The translations under genes and the position numbers were made by a program. From Lachnospiraceae bacterium P6A3 (GTDB taxonomy: Bacteria; Bacillota; Clostridia; Lachnospirales; Lachnospiraceae): 64,000 nt of DNA. The notes beneath the pieces were generated by a model. It worked only from the letters and a program-made list of their open reading frames with translations. It did no database searches and was not told the DNA's origin. Each line of letters opens with the position of its first letter. The stretch's first letter is position 1. Shown piece by piece: positions 36,286-45,550 of the stretch. Location of the stretch: contig JNKP01000006.1 of the NCBI GenBank assembly GCA_000702085.1, positions 178,723 through 242,722 of the forward strand, in the 5' to 3' direction.

Positions 36286-36729
36286 ATGGAAATGTCCAAT
36301 TTACAGCCTGCAGCAGGCTCAGTAAAGAGCGATAACTTCAGAAGAGGACGCGGACACGGTTCAGGAAACGGCAAGACTGCCGGCAAGGGCCACAAGGGAC
36401 AGAAGGCTCGTTCCGGAGCTCCCAGAATAGGTTTCGAAGGAGGCCAGATGCCTCTCTACAGACGTATTCCCAAGAGAGGCTTCACCAACCGCAATTCACT
36501 TGAGATCATCGCTATCAATGTAAGTGCACTCGAGAGATTCGAGAACGGCACCGAGGTTACTCCCGAAGTTCTTCTGAACGAGGGCGTTATCAGCAAAATT
36601 GCAGACGGCGTTAAGATTCTCGGAAACGGCGAGCTCACCAAGAAGCTCAACGTAAAGGTTAATGCTTACTCAGCATCAGCAAAAGAGAAGATTGAGAAAG
36701 CCGGCGGCACTGCAGAAGTGATTGAATAA
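36286..36729 (+). CDS. rplO: 50S ribosomal protein L15
   Basis: Protein of 147 residues. L15 is a late assembly protein with a long basic N-terminal arm: [20 protein letters not shown], then [18 protein letters not shown]. Normal length. AAGGAGGG upstream. Confidence 0.97.
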   Translation: MEMSNLQPAAGSVKSDNFRRGRGHGSGNGKTAGKGHKGQKARSGAPRIGFEGGQMPLYRRIPKRGFTNRNSLEIIAINVSALERFENGTEVTPEVLLNEGVISKIADGVKILGNGELTKKLNVKVNAYSASAKEKIEKAGGTAEVIE

Positions 36730-36744
36730 TAACGAGGTAATCGG

Positions 36745-38058
36745 ATGCTCACTACACTGAAAAATGCGTTGAAGGTAAAAGAGATCAGGCAGCGCGTGAT
36801 CTTCACCTTCCTGATGCTGATAGTCATCCGTATTGGTTCGCAGCTTCCTGTGCCCGGTGTTGACAGGACGTATTTCGCGAAATGGTTTGCCGAGCAGACC
36901 AGCGGAGCATTCAGCTTCTTCGACGCAGTAACGGGCGGATCGTTCATGCAGATGTCGATCCTAGCACTGAATATTAATCCCTACATTACATCATCGATTA
37001 TCATCCAGCTCCTCACGATTGCAATTCCCAAACTTGAGGAAATGCAGCGTGACGGAGAAGCCGGACGTAAGAAGATGGTAGCCATCACCAGATATGTAAC
37101 CGTTGTACTGGCAATCATCCAGTCAACGGCCATGTCAATCGGTTTCGGCAGACAGGGACTTTTGACGCATTACACCTGGTACAACGTAATTACTTGTATC
37201 GTAGCTCTTACAGCCGGATCCGCATTCCTTATGTGGCTCGGCGAGCAGATTACTGAACACGGTGTCGGAAACGGTATATCGATAGTCCTCATTATCAATA
37301 TCATTTCCAGAGTCCCCATGGATCTCAGTTCGCTTTACGAACAGTTTGTTAAAGGTAAAGCACCTGCTACCGCAGTTTTGTCAGCAATTATCATCATTGC
37401 CATCATCATCGGCATGATCGTAATGGTTGTATTCTTAAACGGCGGTGAGAGAAGGATCCCCGTGCAGTATGCCAAGAAGATGGCAGGTAACAAAATGGTG
37501 GGTGGAGTTACTTCCCATATTCCTCTCAAGGTTAACACCTCAGGAATGATCCCCATCATCTTCGCATCATCACTGCTTGAGTTCCCCGTGATCATCATTT
37601 CCTTCATCGGAAAGAGTCCTTCGGGATTCTGGGGAGAAGTTCTCAAAGGCTTAAGCTCAAACAATTGGTGTGTACCCGGCCAGCTTAAATATTCCATTGG
37701 TCTTCTGGTTTACATCGGACTCCTGATCTTCTTCTCATACTTCTATACATCCATAACCTTTAATCCGCTTATGGTTGCAGATAACCTGAAGAGACAGGGC
37801 GGTTTCATCCCCGGTATCCGTCCGGGAAAACCTACTTCCGACTACCTCAACAGTGTTCTCAACTACCTGATCTTTATCGGAGCAGTTGGACTTGTTATCG
37901 TATCGGTTCTGCCTCATATCTTTAACGGTGTGTTCGGAGCAAACGTTTCGACATCAGGCGCAAGCCTTATCATTATTGTCAGCGTTATCCTCGAGACACT
38001 CAAGCAGGTAGAGTCCATGATGCTTGTCAGAAACTACAAGGGATTCCTCAACGACTGA
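36745..38058 (+). CDS. secY: Protein translocase subunit SecY
   Basis: Protein of 437 residues with ten predicted membrane helices. It forms the Sec channel with SecE and SecG for export and membrane insertion. Family blocks: GSQLPVPGVDR, then ALNINPYITSSIIIQLLT with the plug region between, and FNPLMVADNLKRQGGFIPGI. Placed as usual after rplO, 15 bases away. A long hairpin without a T tract follows before adk. Confidence 0.97.
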   Translation: MLTTLKNALKVKEIRQRVIFTFLMLIVIRIGSQLPVPGVDRTYFAKWFAEQTSGAFSFFDAVTGGSFMQMSILALNINPYITSSIIIQLLTIAIPKLEEMQRDGEAGRKKMVAITRYVTVVLAIIQSTAMSIGFGRQGLLTHYTWYNVITCIVALTAGSAFLMWLGEQITEHGVGNGISIVLIINIISRVPMDLSSLYEQFVKGKAPATAVLSAIIIIAIIIGMIVMVVFLNGGERRIPVQYAKKMAGNKMVGGVTSHIPLKVNTSGMIPIIFASSLLEFPVIIISFIGKSPSGFWGEVLKGLSSNNWCVPGQLKYSIGLLVYIGLLIFFSYFYTSITFNPLMVADNLKRQGGFIPGIRPGKPTSDYLNSVLNYLIFIGAVGLVIVSVLPHIFNGVFGANVSTSGASLIIIVSVILETLKQVESMMLVRNYKGFLND

Positions 38059-38079
38059 GGATATAAAGTCTTATTAAAC

Positions 38080-38123
38080 AGAGAGACCGCACTTTTCCCG
38101 GAAGGGAAAGGTGTGATCTCTCT
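38080..38123 (+). repeat. Long hairpin between secY and adk
   Basis: Two 20-base arms (38080-38099 and 38104-38123) pair with one mismatch and two G-U pairs around a GGAA loop. No T tract follows, so it is not an ordinary terminator. It may be a processing or stability element within the operon mRNA. Confidence 0.7.
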
Positions 38124-38162
38124 TAAGTGGTTAAATAGCGATAATAAAAAAGCGAGGTTCAT

Positions 38163-38804
38163 ATGAAGATAATCATGCTCGGTGCACCCGGTGCCGGAAA
38201 AGGTACCCAGGCAAAAATGATAGCTGAAAAATACAGCATCCCCCATGTTTCTACCGGAGATATCTTCCGTGCAAATATCAAGAACGGAACCGAACTCGGT
38301 AAGCAGGCTAAAGAGTATATGGATGCCGGAAAGCTCGTTCCCGATGAACTCACCGTTAAGATCCTTCTTGACAGAGTTGCTCAGGATGACTGCAAGAACG
38401 GTTATGTGCTCGATGGTTTCCCTCGTACCATTCCTCAGGCAGAGGTTCTTGAGAATGCATTAAACGAGCTTGGTGACAAGATCGATTTCGCAGTAAATGT
38501 AGATGTTCCCGATGAGAATATCGTTCGCCGTATGAGCGGAAGACGCGCTTGCCTTAAGTGCGGTGCTACCTATCATATCGAGCATATTCCTCCCAAGCAG
38601 GAAGGCATCTGCGATACCTGCGGATCAGAGCTTGTACTTCGTGATGACGACAAGCCCGAGACCGTACAGAACAGACTTAAGGTATATCATGAGCAGACTC
38701 AGCCTCTCATCGATTTCTATACCGAGAGAAAGGTTCTTAAGACTGTTGACGGAACCAAGGACATGAAGGAAGTTTTTGCAGATATCATTGCAATACTCGG
38801 ATGA
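38163..38804 (+). CDS. adk: Adenylate kinase
   Basis: Protein of 213 residues, converting ATP and AMP to two ADP. Seen: P-loop [10 protein letters not shown] at residue 7, the AMP site FPRTIPQAE, and the LID with a zinc site made of two CxxC pairs (CLKCG, CDTCG), the Gram-positive form. The stop overlaps the map start by 4 bases. Confidence 0.97.
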   Translation: MKIIMLGAPGAGKGTQAKMIAEKYSIPHVSTGDIFRANIKNGTELGKQAKEYMDAGKLVPDELTVKILLDRVAQDDCKNGYVLDGFPRTIPQAEVLENALNELGDKIDFAVNVDVPDENIVRRMSGRRACLKCGATYHIEHIPPKQEGICDTCGSELVLRDDDKPETVQNRLKVYHEQTQPLIDFYTERKVLKTVDGTKDMKEVFADIIAILG

Positions 38805-39586
38805 TGATCCCCGTTCGTAACGAAAATGAAATAAAGTGCATGCGGGAATCCAACAGAAGACTCGGCATAATGCTGGATGAACTGACGGATCTTGTAAAGC
38901 CCGGAGTCACCACGGCATATTTAAACGAGCAGGCTGAAAAGCTTATCGAGAAGCTGGGCGGAAAACCCAATTTCCTGAATTATGACGGATTCCCCGCAAG
39001 CATTTGCACTTCCGTAAATGATGAGGTTGTACACGGAATACCAAGTGTAAACCGTATTTTGAAAGACGGAGATATCATCAGCATTGACGCAGGTATTCTT
39101 TTGAACGGATGGCATTCGGATGCAGCAAGGACCGTAGGGGTCGGCGACATTTCCCCGGAATGCGAGAAACTCATCAAAGAAACAAGATCCGCATTTTTCG
39201 CAGCGATGAAAGCTGCAAGGGCGGGCGGAAGACTATATGATATATCGAATGCCGTGGCTTCATATATAGAAGAAACCGGCATGGATTACGGAATAGTAAG
39301 AGAACTTACGGGACACGGAATCGGCAAAGATATGCATGAAAATCCGATGATTCCCAACTATCATAAGAGATTCAGAGGCCCTAAGTTAAGAAGCGGCAAC
39401 ACTCTTGCGATAGAACCCATGATCTCAATGAGGAATCCGGAAATAGAGATCCTCGAAGACGATTGGACGGTAGTGACAAGCGACGGATCGTGGGCAGCTC
39501 ATTATGAAAATACCATTCTGATAACGGATGGAGATCCCGAGATACTTTCTCTGGGAGATAAGGAAAAGGAACTGGGACTGAACTGA
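38801..39586 (+). CDS. map: Type I methionine aminopeptidase
   Basis: Protein of 261 residues that removes the initiator Met from new proteins. Metal ligands are in place: Asp in [19 protein letters not shown], His in [12 protein letters not shown], Glu in AIEPM and near the C-terminus in HYENTILI. The start lies in an ATGATG run overlapping the adk stop; either ATG is possible. Confidence 0.96.
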   Translation: MMIPVRNENEIKCMRESNRRLGIMLDELTDLVKPGVTTAYLNEQAEKLIEKLGGKPNFLNYDGFPASICTSVNDEVVHGIPSVNRILKDGDIISIDAGILLNGWHSDAARTVGVGDISPECEKLIKETRSAFFAAMKAARAGGRLYDISNAVASYIEETGMDYGIVRELTGHGIGKDMHENPMIPNYHKRFRGPKLRSGNTLAIEPMISMRNPEIEILEDDWTVVTSDGSWAAHYENTILITDGDPEILSLGDKEKELGLN

Positions 39587-39617
39587 TCCCGGAAGGTTTT
39601 AAAAAGAGGAGTAATTA

Positions 39618-39836
39618 ATGTCTAAAAGTGATGTGATCGAGATTGGCGGCGTTGTAGTCGAGAAGCTTCCCAACACTATGTTTAAGGTGGAGCTTGAGAA
39701 CGGACATCAGGTTCTTGCTACTATCAGCGGAAGACTTCGCCAGAATTTTATCCGTATACTTCCCGGTGATAAAGTCACCATGGAACTTTCTCCTTACGAT
39801 CTTACCAAGGGACGTATCATCTGGAGAGACAAATAA
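39618..39836 (+). CDS. infA: Translation initiation factor IF-1
   Basis: Protein of 72 residues, an OB-fold factor for 30S initiation. Sequence [20 protein letters not shown] and [19 protein letters not shown] is typical. The KOW-domain gene found between map and infA in some clostridia is absent. AGAGGAG upstream. Confidence 0.97.
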   Translation: MSKSDVIEIGGVVVEKLPNTMFKVELENGHQVLATISGRLRQNFIRILPGDKVTMELSPYDLTKGRIIWRDK

Positions 39837-39908
39837 TCTCTTCATATTATATAAATGATATTTGCCGCCCTAAATGTATATCTTTTGGGCGCTTATATAA
39901 AAAAGTTC

Positions 39909-39937
39909 TTGCCACGGGAGTTTCCTTGTGGTATATT
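39909..39937 (+). promoter_or_regulatory. Internal promoter before rpmJ
   Basis: TTGCCA (39909-39914), 17-bp spacer, TATATT (39932-39937), about 35 bases before the rpmJ ATG. It could start a separate transcript for the rpmJ-rplQ part of the cluster. Confidence 0.55.
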
Positions 39938-39971
39938 CGAAAATGGTCTTTTTTGAAAGGAGGGCTTTGAG

Positions 39972-40085
39972 ATGAAGGTTAGAAGTTCAGTAAAACCGAT
40001 GTGCGAAAAGTGCAAAGTCATCAAGAGAAAAGGACGCATCAGGATAATCTGCGAGAATCCTAAGCACAAGCAGGTACAGGGTTGA
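39972..40085 (+). CDS. rpmJ: 50S ribosomal protein L36
   Basis: A 37-residue gene reading [20 protein letters not shown] and ending QVQG. It has the L36 zinc ligands (CEKC, then Cys and His near the end: [10 protein letters not shown]). AAAGGAGGG precedes the ATG. L36 is the smallest ribosomal protein and sits in the large subunit. Confidence 0.97.
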   Translation: MKVRSSVKPMCEKCKVIKRKGRIRIICENPKHKQVQG

Positions 40086-40108
40086 TATACACCTGTTACT
40101 TCTTGATA

Positions 40109-40188
40109 CCGTTTCATTCCTAATATATAGGAAGAAACGGAAAGATCGGATAAGATCTGATGTGTCCGATTGGGCATAAGCCCCAATC
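40109..40188 (+). ncRNA. Structured RNA region between rpmJ and rpsM
   Basis: The 202-base gap holds two strong hairpins. The first pairs 40109-40122 with 40128-40140 (13 bp with one bulged A). The second pairs GATTGGG (40168-40174) with CCCAATC (40182-40188). ATCGGA (40145-40150) can pair with TCCGAT (40165-40170), which overlaps the second stem, so two folds exclude each other. Regulation by S4 or another alpha-operon protein is possible but not shown. Confidence 0.5.
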
Positions 40189-40287
40189 AATTGGTAACCG
40201 TATATGAAGCGTAAAAAAATGACCACGCGGAGTATACATGAAACAGATGCTTTGCATAAAAGGCATCACATTTAGGAGGAATTAGTA

Positions 40288-40659
40288 ATGGCTCGTATCG
40301 AAGGTGTAGATCTCCCCAGAGATAAAAGGATTGAGATCGGTCTTACCTACATTTACGGAATCGGAAGAACCACGTCAAACAAGATTCTTGCTGACGCAGG
40401 TGTTAATCCCGATACCAGAGTTAGGGATATTACCGATGATGAGGTTAAGAAGATAACCGATTCCATCAATAAACTGGGAGTAATGGTTGAAGGTGATCTC
40501 AGAAGAGAAGTTGCGATGAACATCAAGACTCTTCAGGAGATCGGCTGCTACCGTGGTGTACGTCACAGAAAGGGACTTCCCGTTCGCGGACAGAACACCA
40601 AGAACAACGCAAGAACCCGTAAGGGACCTAAGCGTACTGTTGCAAATAAGAAGAAATAA
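40288..40659 (+). CDS. rpsM: 30S ribosomal protein S13
   Basis: Protein of 123 residues. S13 bridges the subunits and contacts P-site t[23 protein letters not shown] and [19 protein letters not shown] are typical. TAGGAGG before the ATG; first gene after the structured gap. Confidence 0.97.
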   Translation: MARIEGVDLPRDKRIEIGLTYIYGIGRTTSNKILADAGVNPDTRVRDITDDEVKKITDSINKLGVMVEGDLRREVAMNIKTLQEIGCYRGVRHRKGLPVRGQNTKNNARTRKGPKRTVANKKK

Positions 40660-40691
40660 TCATTTAGCTTAAGAAAGTAGGTTAGTTTATC

Positions 40692-41081
40692 ATGGCAGAT
40701 TCAAAATCAGGATCAAAGAAACGTGTCAAGAAAAACGTTGAACATGGCCAGGCACACATCCAGGCATCCTTCAATAACACTATCGTTACTCTTACGGATG
40801 CACAGGGAAATGCACTGAGCTGGGCAAGCGCAGGCGGACTGGGCTTCAGAGGTTCAAGGAAATCTACTCCTTATGCTGCACAGGTTGCTGCTGAGACCGC
40901 TACAAAGGCAGCTCTTGTACATGGACTTAAGGATGTGGATGTATTCGTAAAGGGACCCGGAACCGGAAGAGAAGCAGCTATCAGAGCACTTGCTGCATCA
41001 GGACTTAATGTCCTTTCCATCACCGACGTAACTCCCGTTCCTCACAACGGATGCAGACCTCCCAAGAGACGTCGCGTTTAA
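40692..41081 (+). CDS. rpsK: 30S ribosomal protein S11
   Basis: Protein of 129 residues at the platform of the small subunit. Seen: [19 protein letters not shown], then [18 protein letters not shown] and the C-terminal [11 protein letters not shown]. Normal length. Confidence 0.97.
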   Translation: MADSKSGSKKRVKKNVEHGQAHIQASFNNTIVTLTDAQGNALSWASAGGLGFRGSRKSTPYAAQVAAETATKAALVHGLKDVDVFVKGPGTGREAAIRALAASGLNVLSITDVTPVPHNGCRPPKRRRV

Positions 41082-41169
41082 TCGTATTTTTTGTTTCATT
41101 GTTAACACGTTGGATGAAGGCATCGCATAGCGCGTTGTTGTAAACAACATTTAGAAAGGAAATTTTAAA

Positions 41170-41763
41170 ATGGCAGTAAATCGTGTACCGGTACTTAAGA
41201 GATGCAGAGCACTCGGCATCGAGCCCGCTGTTCTCGGCTATGACAAGAAGTCCAATCGCCAGAATCAGCGCGTAGGCAAGAAGGTAAGTGAGTATGGCAC
41301 TCAGCTTCGTGAGAAGCAGAAGGCTAAGTTCATCTACGGCGTTCTCGAGAAGCCTTTCCGTAACTATTATGAGAAGGCTGACCGCATGAAGGGAATGACC
41401 GGTGAAAACCTTATGGTTATGCTCGAGAGCCGTCTTGATAATGTTATTTTCCGTCTCGGACTTGCAAGAACCCGCCGCGAGGCAAGACAGGTTGTTGGCC
41501 ACAAGCATGTTATGGTTAACGGCAAGAAGGTAAATATCCCTTCATATCTTGTAAAGGCAGGAGACGTTATCGAACTTACCGAAAAAGCAAAGTCTCTTAC
41601 CAGATATAAGGAAATCGTCGAAGTTACCGGCGGAAGACTTATCCCTGAGTGGCTTGACGGAGATCCCACCAACTTCAAGGGAACCGTTAAGAACCTTCCC
41701 ACCAGAGAGATGATCGATGTCCCCGTTGACGAGATGCTTATCGTCGAGCTTTATTCCAAGTAA
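41170..41763 (+). CDS. rpsD: 30S ribosomal protein S4
   Basis: Protein of 197 residues with the S4 RNA-binding domain ([20 protein letters not shown]). S4 starts 30S assembly and is the classical repressor of alpha-operon translation. It lacks the N-terminal CxxC zinc motif of some S4 proteins ([16 protein letters not shown] has one Cys). AGAAAGGA upstream. Confidence 0.96.
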   Translation: MAVNRVPVLKRCRALGIEPAVLGYDKKSNRQNQRVGKKVSEYGTQLREKQKAKFIYGVLEKPFRNYYEKADRMKGMTGENLMVMLESRLDNVIFRLGLARTRREARQVVGHKHVMVNGKKVNIPSYLVKAGDVIELTEKAKSLTRYKEIVEVTGGRLIPEWLDGDPTNFKGTVKNLPTREMIDVPVDEMLIVELYSK

Positions 41764-41820
41764 TAAAAACGGACAGTAACCGAAATAAATGTATTTGGAA
41801 ATTTATAGGAGGGTATTTAA

Positions 41821-42777
41821 GTGACAGATTTCGAAAGACCTTCAATCAAGATTGAAAAGTCCGATGATAAGAGATATGGCCGTTTTGTAATCATGCCTCT
41901 TGAGAGAGGCTACGGCATCACTCTCGGAAATTCACTCCGCAGAATCATGCTTTCCTCACTTCCCGGTTTCGCAGTAAGCGAGATCTATGTTGAGGGAGTA
42001 CAGCATGAATTCACCACCATTCCCGGTGTTAAGGAAGACATGACCGAGATCGTACTCAACATTAAGAGCCTTGCCATCAGCAACAGTGATACCAGCGGCG
42101 AGCCCAAGGTAATGACCATTGATGCAAGCGGTGAAGGCGTTGTAAGAGCATCCGATATCAGACATGATGCAGATATCGAGATAGCTAACCCCGATCAGGT
42201 TATCGCTACTCTCTGCGGCAAGAATGCAAAGCTTTACATGGAGCTTACCGTTACCGCAGGAAGAGGATATGTAGGAGCAGACAGACTTCGTCCCGGTGAT
42301 CACAATATCGGAACCATCGCTGTAGATGCTATCTACACTCCCATCGAGAGAGTAAATGCTACCGTTGAAGATACCCGTGTAGGACAGAGCACCGATTACG
42401 ACAAGCTTACACTTGATGTATATACCAACGGAACCATGACTCCCGAAGAAGCTGTCAGCCTGGCAGCAAAGGTTCTTTCCGAGCACCTCGGACTCTTCAT
42501 TGATCTGTCCGAGAGAGCAATTGATGCAGAGTTCCTTGTAAAGCCCACTGAGAATCCTACAACAGGAACCGCTGACGGAATGAGCATCGAGGAGCTCGAG
42601 CTTTCAGTCAGATCCTTCAACTGTCTCAAGCGTGCCGGCATCAATACCGTTGCAGAGCTCTGCGAGATGTCTGTTGACGATATGATGAAGGTTAGAAACC
42701 TCGGTAAGAAATCACTTGATGAGATCCAACTCAAACTCGAAGAGCTTAAGCTCGGATTCAAGTCTTCAGAGAACTAA
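41821..42777 (+). CDS. rpoA: RNA polymerase alpha subunit
   Basis: Protein of 318 residues from a GTG start with AGGAGGG upstream. The N-terminal domain (about 1-230) dimerises and nucleates the enzyme (ERGYGITLGNSLRRIMLSSL in the conserved place); the C-terminal domain (about 250-318) binds UP elements and activators (NCLKRAGINTVAEL, NLGKKSLDEI). Confidence 0.97.
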   Translation: MTDFERPSIKIEKSDDKRYGRFVIMPLERGYGITLGNSLRRIMLSSLPGFAVSEIYVEGVQHEFTTIPGVKEDMTEIVLNIKSLAISNSDTSGEPKVMTIDASGEGVVRASDIRHDADIEIANPDQVIATLCGKNAKLYMELTVTAGRGYVGADRLRPGDHNIGTIAVDAIYTPIERVNATVEDTRVGQSTDYDKLTLDVYTNGTMTPEEAVSLAAKVLSEHLGLFIDLSERAIDAEFLVKPTENPTTGTADGMSIEELELSVRSFNCLKRAGINTVAELCEMSVDDMMKVRNLGKKSLDEIQLKLEELKLGFKSSEN

Positions 42778-42906
42778 TTAACATATACGTCGGGACGGTA
42801 AAGCCGATGAGTTCGTCCCCGCGTCAGGTGTACGGGATAAAGTCTCCGAAACGGTAAGACCACAGGGCGCGTTTCCCGGACTCCGTATTACAGAAAGGAA
42901 AATAAA

Positions 42907-43515
42907 ATGGCAGTACATTACAGAAAGCTTGGAAGAACCTCTTCCCAGAGAAAGGCTCTTCTCAGAAACCAGGTTACCGCACTTATCAATAACGGAAGAA
43001 TCACCACTACCGAAGCTAAGGCTGAGGAGATTCAGAGAATCGCAGAGAGACTTATCGCTCTTGCAGTTAAAGAGAAGGACAACTTCGAGACCGTTAAGGT
43101 TACCGCTAAGGTAGCTCGTAAGGATAAGGACGGAAAGAGAGTTAAGCAGATCGTTGACAAGGATACCGGAAAGGTTCTTGCAGAGAACGCAAGAGACAAG
43201 GAAGGTAAGATCGTAAGAGTAGAGAACGGTGTAACCGTTACCGTTTACGATGAAGTAGAGAAGGAAATCAAGAAGGATAAGCCTTCAAGACTCCACGCAA
43301 GACACCAGATGCTCAAGGTTCTTTATCCTGTTACCGAAGTATCTGCTGAGAACAAGGGCAGAAAGAGATCCACTAAGGAGATCGACCTTTGCAACAAGCT
43401 CTTCGATGAGATCGCACCCAAGTATGCTAACCGTAACGGCGGATATACCCGTATCGTTAAGCTCGGACAGAGAAAAGGTGATGCAGCTATGCAGGTTATC
43501 ATCGAGCTCGTATAA
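42907..43515 (+). CDS. rplQ: 50S ribosomal protein L17 with a large internal insertion
   Basis: Protein of 202 residues, against about 115-130 for most bacterial L17. The family N-terminus ([20 protein letters not shown]) and C-terminus ([27 protein letters not shown]) are intact. Between about residues 57 and 122 there is an insertion of about 65 residues, highly charged ([20 protein letters not shown]), before the RLHARHQ block resumes. The reading frame is uninterrupted. It is the last gene of the cluster; a terminator follows. Confidence 0.95.
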   Translation: MAVHYRKLGRTSSQRKALLRNQVTALINNGRITTTEAKAEEIQRIAERLIALAVKEKDNFETVKVTAKVARKDKDGKRVKQIVDKDTGKVLAENARDKEGKIVRVENGVTVTVYDEVEKEIKKDKPSRLHARHQMLKVLYPVTEVSAENKGRKRSTKEIDLCNKLFDEIAPKYANRNGGYTRIVKLGQRKGDAAMQVIIELV

Positions 43516-43527
43516 TCCGAATAAATT

Positions 43528-43560
43528 AAAATCCGGTGGAAAATCCACCGGATTTTTTTT
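43528..43560. terminator. Terminator after rplQ
   Basis: ATCCGGTGGA and TCCACCGGAT pair over 10 bp with a 3-base loop and eight T. A-rich on the left, so it can also act for the minus-strand ORF. Confidence 0.9.
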
Positions 43561-43771
43561 AGTTACCATTTTGTTCCGAAGGTGTTTCATATGCGTTGCG
43601 CCAGCTGCTGTCAGTTTCCGCATATGCTGTTTCCGGATGCTTCTCCGCATAATCGGTAAGAGTCTCATTACCGATCCTGGATGCAAAGCTGAGGATTGCA
43701 ATCAGGAATATGGCACCGAGAATGAAGATAACCATTCTTTTGAATTTTTCGGAGTCAAATAATTCTTTCAT
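43559..43771 (-). CDS. Small single-pass membrane protein, unknown function
   Basis: A 70-residue frame starting MKELFDSEKFKRMVIFILGA with one clear membrane helix at about 13-30 and an acidic, Tyr/Glu-rich tail outside (EKHPETAYAETDSSWRNAYE). It fills the 338-base gap between rplQ and ecfA1 on the other strand and ends at the rplQ terminator. The frame continues upstream antisense to ecfA1, but that part reads as a shadow. The ribosome site is weak (GGTGG), so the start is uncertain. Confidence 0.5.
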   Translation of the reverse strand: MKELFDSEKFKRMVIFILGAIFLIAILSFASRIGNETLTDYAEKHPETAYAETDSSWRNAYETPSEQNGN

Positions 43772-43853
43772 GAGTAAAAGAATACCACCGATAACCGGTT
43801 TTGAAAAGCGGGATGCTTGCATGCCCATACCTATTAATGTAAAATAAATTTCT

Positions 43854-44705
43854 ATGGATATCGTAAAGACGGACAAATTGGTATTTGAATATATCAGGCG
43901 TGACGAAGAGGGAAATCCCGTTGATGTTACGACTGCGCTTGACCATGTCGACATTGATGTCAAACAGGGTGAGTTTGTGGGAATACTCGGACATAACGGC
44001 TCCGGAAAATCCACATTCGCCAAGCATTTGAATGCCATTCTTTATCCCACCGAGGGTAAGGTGTATGTCAATGATATGGATACCATGGATGACAGCAAGC
44101 TTTGGGATGTGCGAAGCAGCGCGGGAATGGTATTCCAGAACCCCGATAACCAGATAATAGGACAGGTTGTTGAAGAGGATGTGGGATTCGGACCCGAAAA
44201 CTTAGGCATCCCCACCAAGGAAATATGGGAGAGAGTTGAAGAGAGCCTGAGAGCTGTCGGAATGCTGGACTACCGCATGAAATCTCCCAATAAACTTTCC
44301 GGTGGCCAGAAGCAGAGAGTTTCCATTGCCGGAGTCCTGGCAATGCATCCCAAATGTATAATCCTGGATGAACCTACCGCAATGCTCGATCCTTCGGGAA
44401 GAAAAGAAGTCATAAGAGCAATCCGCGGTCTTAACGATGTTGAGAAGATGACGGTTATACTCATCACCCATTACATGGATGAAGTTGTTCATGCCGACAG
44501 AATATTTGTAATGGATAAGGGCAAGGTTGTAATGCAGGGAACTCCGAAGGAAATCTTTTCCGATGTTCCAGCACTGACAAAGCTCAGACTTGATGTTCCC
44601 GGCCCCACAAGGATCGCATGGGAGCTTAAGCAGAAAGGGCTGCCTCTTCCCGACGGAATACTTACCTGCGATGAACTTATAAGAGAAATTCAAAAATGCC
44701 GCTGA
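43854..44705 (+). CDS. ecfA1: ECF transporter energising ATPase A1
   Basis: Protein of 283 residues, ABC ATPase of energy-coupling-factor vitamin transporters. Walker A GHNGSGKSTFAKH, signature LSGGQKQRV, Walker B CIILDEPTAMLD. It pairs with EcfA2 under EcfT and powers several S components, one of which is encoded near 54.2 kb. No ribosome site is clear before ATG 43854. It overlaps ecfA2 by 10 bases. Confidence 0.95.
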   Translation: MDIVKTDKLVFEYIRRDEEGNPVDVTTALDHVDIDVKQGEFVGILGHNGSGKSTFAKHLNAILYPTEGKVYVNDMDTMDDSKLWDVRSSAGMVFQNPDNQIIGQVVEEDVGFGPENLGIPTKEIWERVEESLRAVGMLDYRMKSPNKLSGGQKQRVSIAGVLAMHPKCIILDEPTAMLDPSGRKEVIRAIRGLNDVEKMTVILITHYMDEVVHADRIFVMDKGKVVMQGTPKEIFSDVPALTKLRLDVPGPTRIAWELKQKGLPLPDGILTCDELIREIQKCR

Positions 44706-45550
44706 TACTTGATCATATTAGTCAAATATATAATGCAGACACCGAACATCCCGTGAAAGCTCTCGATGATGTTTCTCTTGTCATACCCGAAGGTCAGTTT
44801 ATCGGCGTTATCGGACATACCGGTTCCGGTAAGTCCACGCTTATGCAGCATTTAAACGGTCTTATGAAACCGACATCCGGAACCATATCCTACAACGGAC
44901 AGGATATATCCGATAAGGATTTCAATAAAAAAGAACTCAGAAAACATGTAGGTCTTGTTTTCCAGTATCCCGAGCACCAGCTCTTTGAAACCGATGTTTT
45001 TGCGGACGTTTGCTTCGGCCCCAAGAATATGGGTATGAGTAAAAAAGAAACCGAGCTTGCGGCATTTGATGCGCTCAGAAAGGTTGCTTTTCCCGAAAAT
45101 CTCTATTACGCATCGGTATTCGAATTATCGGGAGGCCAGAAAAGGAGAGCGGCGATAGCCGGAGTTCTTGCAATGAAGCCGGATTTCCTGATACTTGACG
45201 AGCCTACCGCGGGGCTTGATCCCGTAGGAAGATACGAGATCCTCGATATGGTGGCAAAACTCCACAAGGAGGCGGGCATAACCATTATCCTGGTATCACA
45301 TTCCATGGAAGATGTGGCGATGTATGTCGAAAGAGTTATTGTCATGGATCATGGCAGAGTAGCTTTTGACGATACTCCCAGAGAAGTCTTTTCACATTCG
45401 GAGGAGCTTGAGGAGATGGGACTTGCTATTCCCGAGCCTTCGAAGATAACAAGAAAACTTATTGAACTCGGAATAGACGCGGATCCCGGAGTGCTTACTG
45501 CAACCGAGGCTGCTGATTCCATATATGAAGCATTGATGAGAGAAAAATGA
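44696..45550 (+). CDS. ecfA2: ECF transporter energising ATPase A2
   Basis: Protein of 284 residues. Walker A GHTGSGKSTLMQH, Q-loop QYPEHQLFE (typical of EcfA2), signature LSGGQKRRA, Walker B LILDEPTAGLD. It forms the heterodimer with EcfA1. It overlaps both neighbours, so the three ecf genes are translated together. Confidence 0.95.
   Translation: MPLILDHISQIYNADTEHPVKALDDVSLVIPEGQFIGVIGHTGSGKSTLMQHLNGLMKPTSGTISYNGQDISDKDFNKKELRKHVGLVFQYPEHQLFETDVFADVCFGPKNMGMSKKETELAAFDALRKVAFPENLYYASVFELSGGQKRRAAIAGVLAMKPDFLILDEPTAGLDPVGRYEILDMVAKLHKEAGITIILVSHSMEDVAMYVERVIVMDHGRVAFDDTPREVFSHSEELEEMGLAIPEPSKITRKLIELGIDADPGVLTATEAADSIYEALMREK

Noticed and set aside
43772..44038. Upstream extension of the small minus-strand membrane ORF
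   Set aside because: It runs antisense to ecfA1 with Ser/Pro-rich shadow composition; only the last 70 codons look real.
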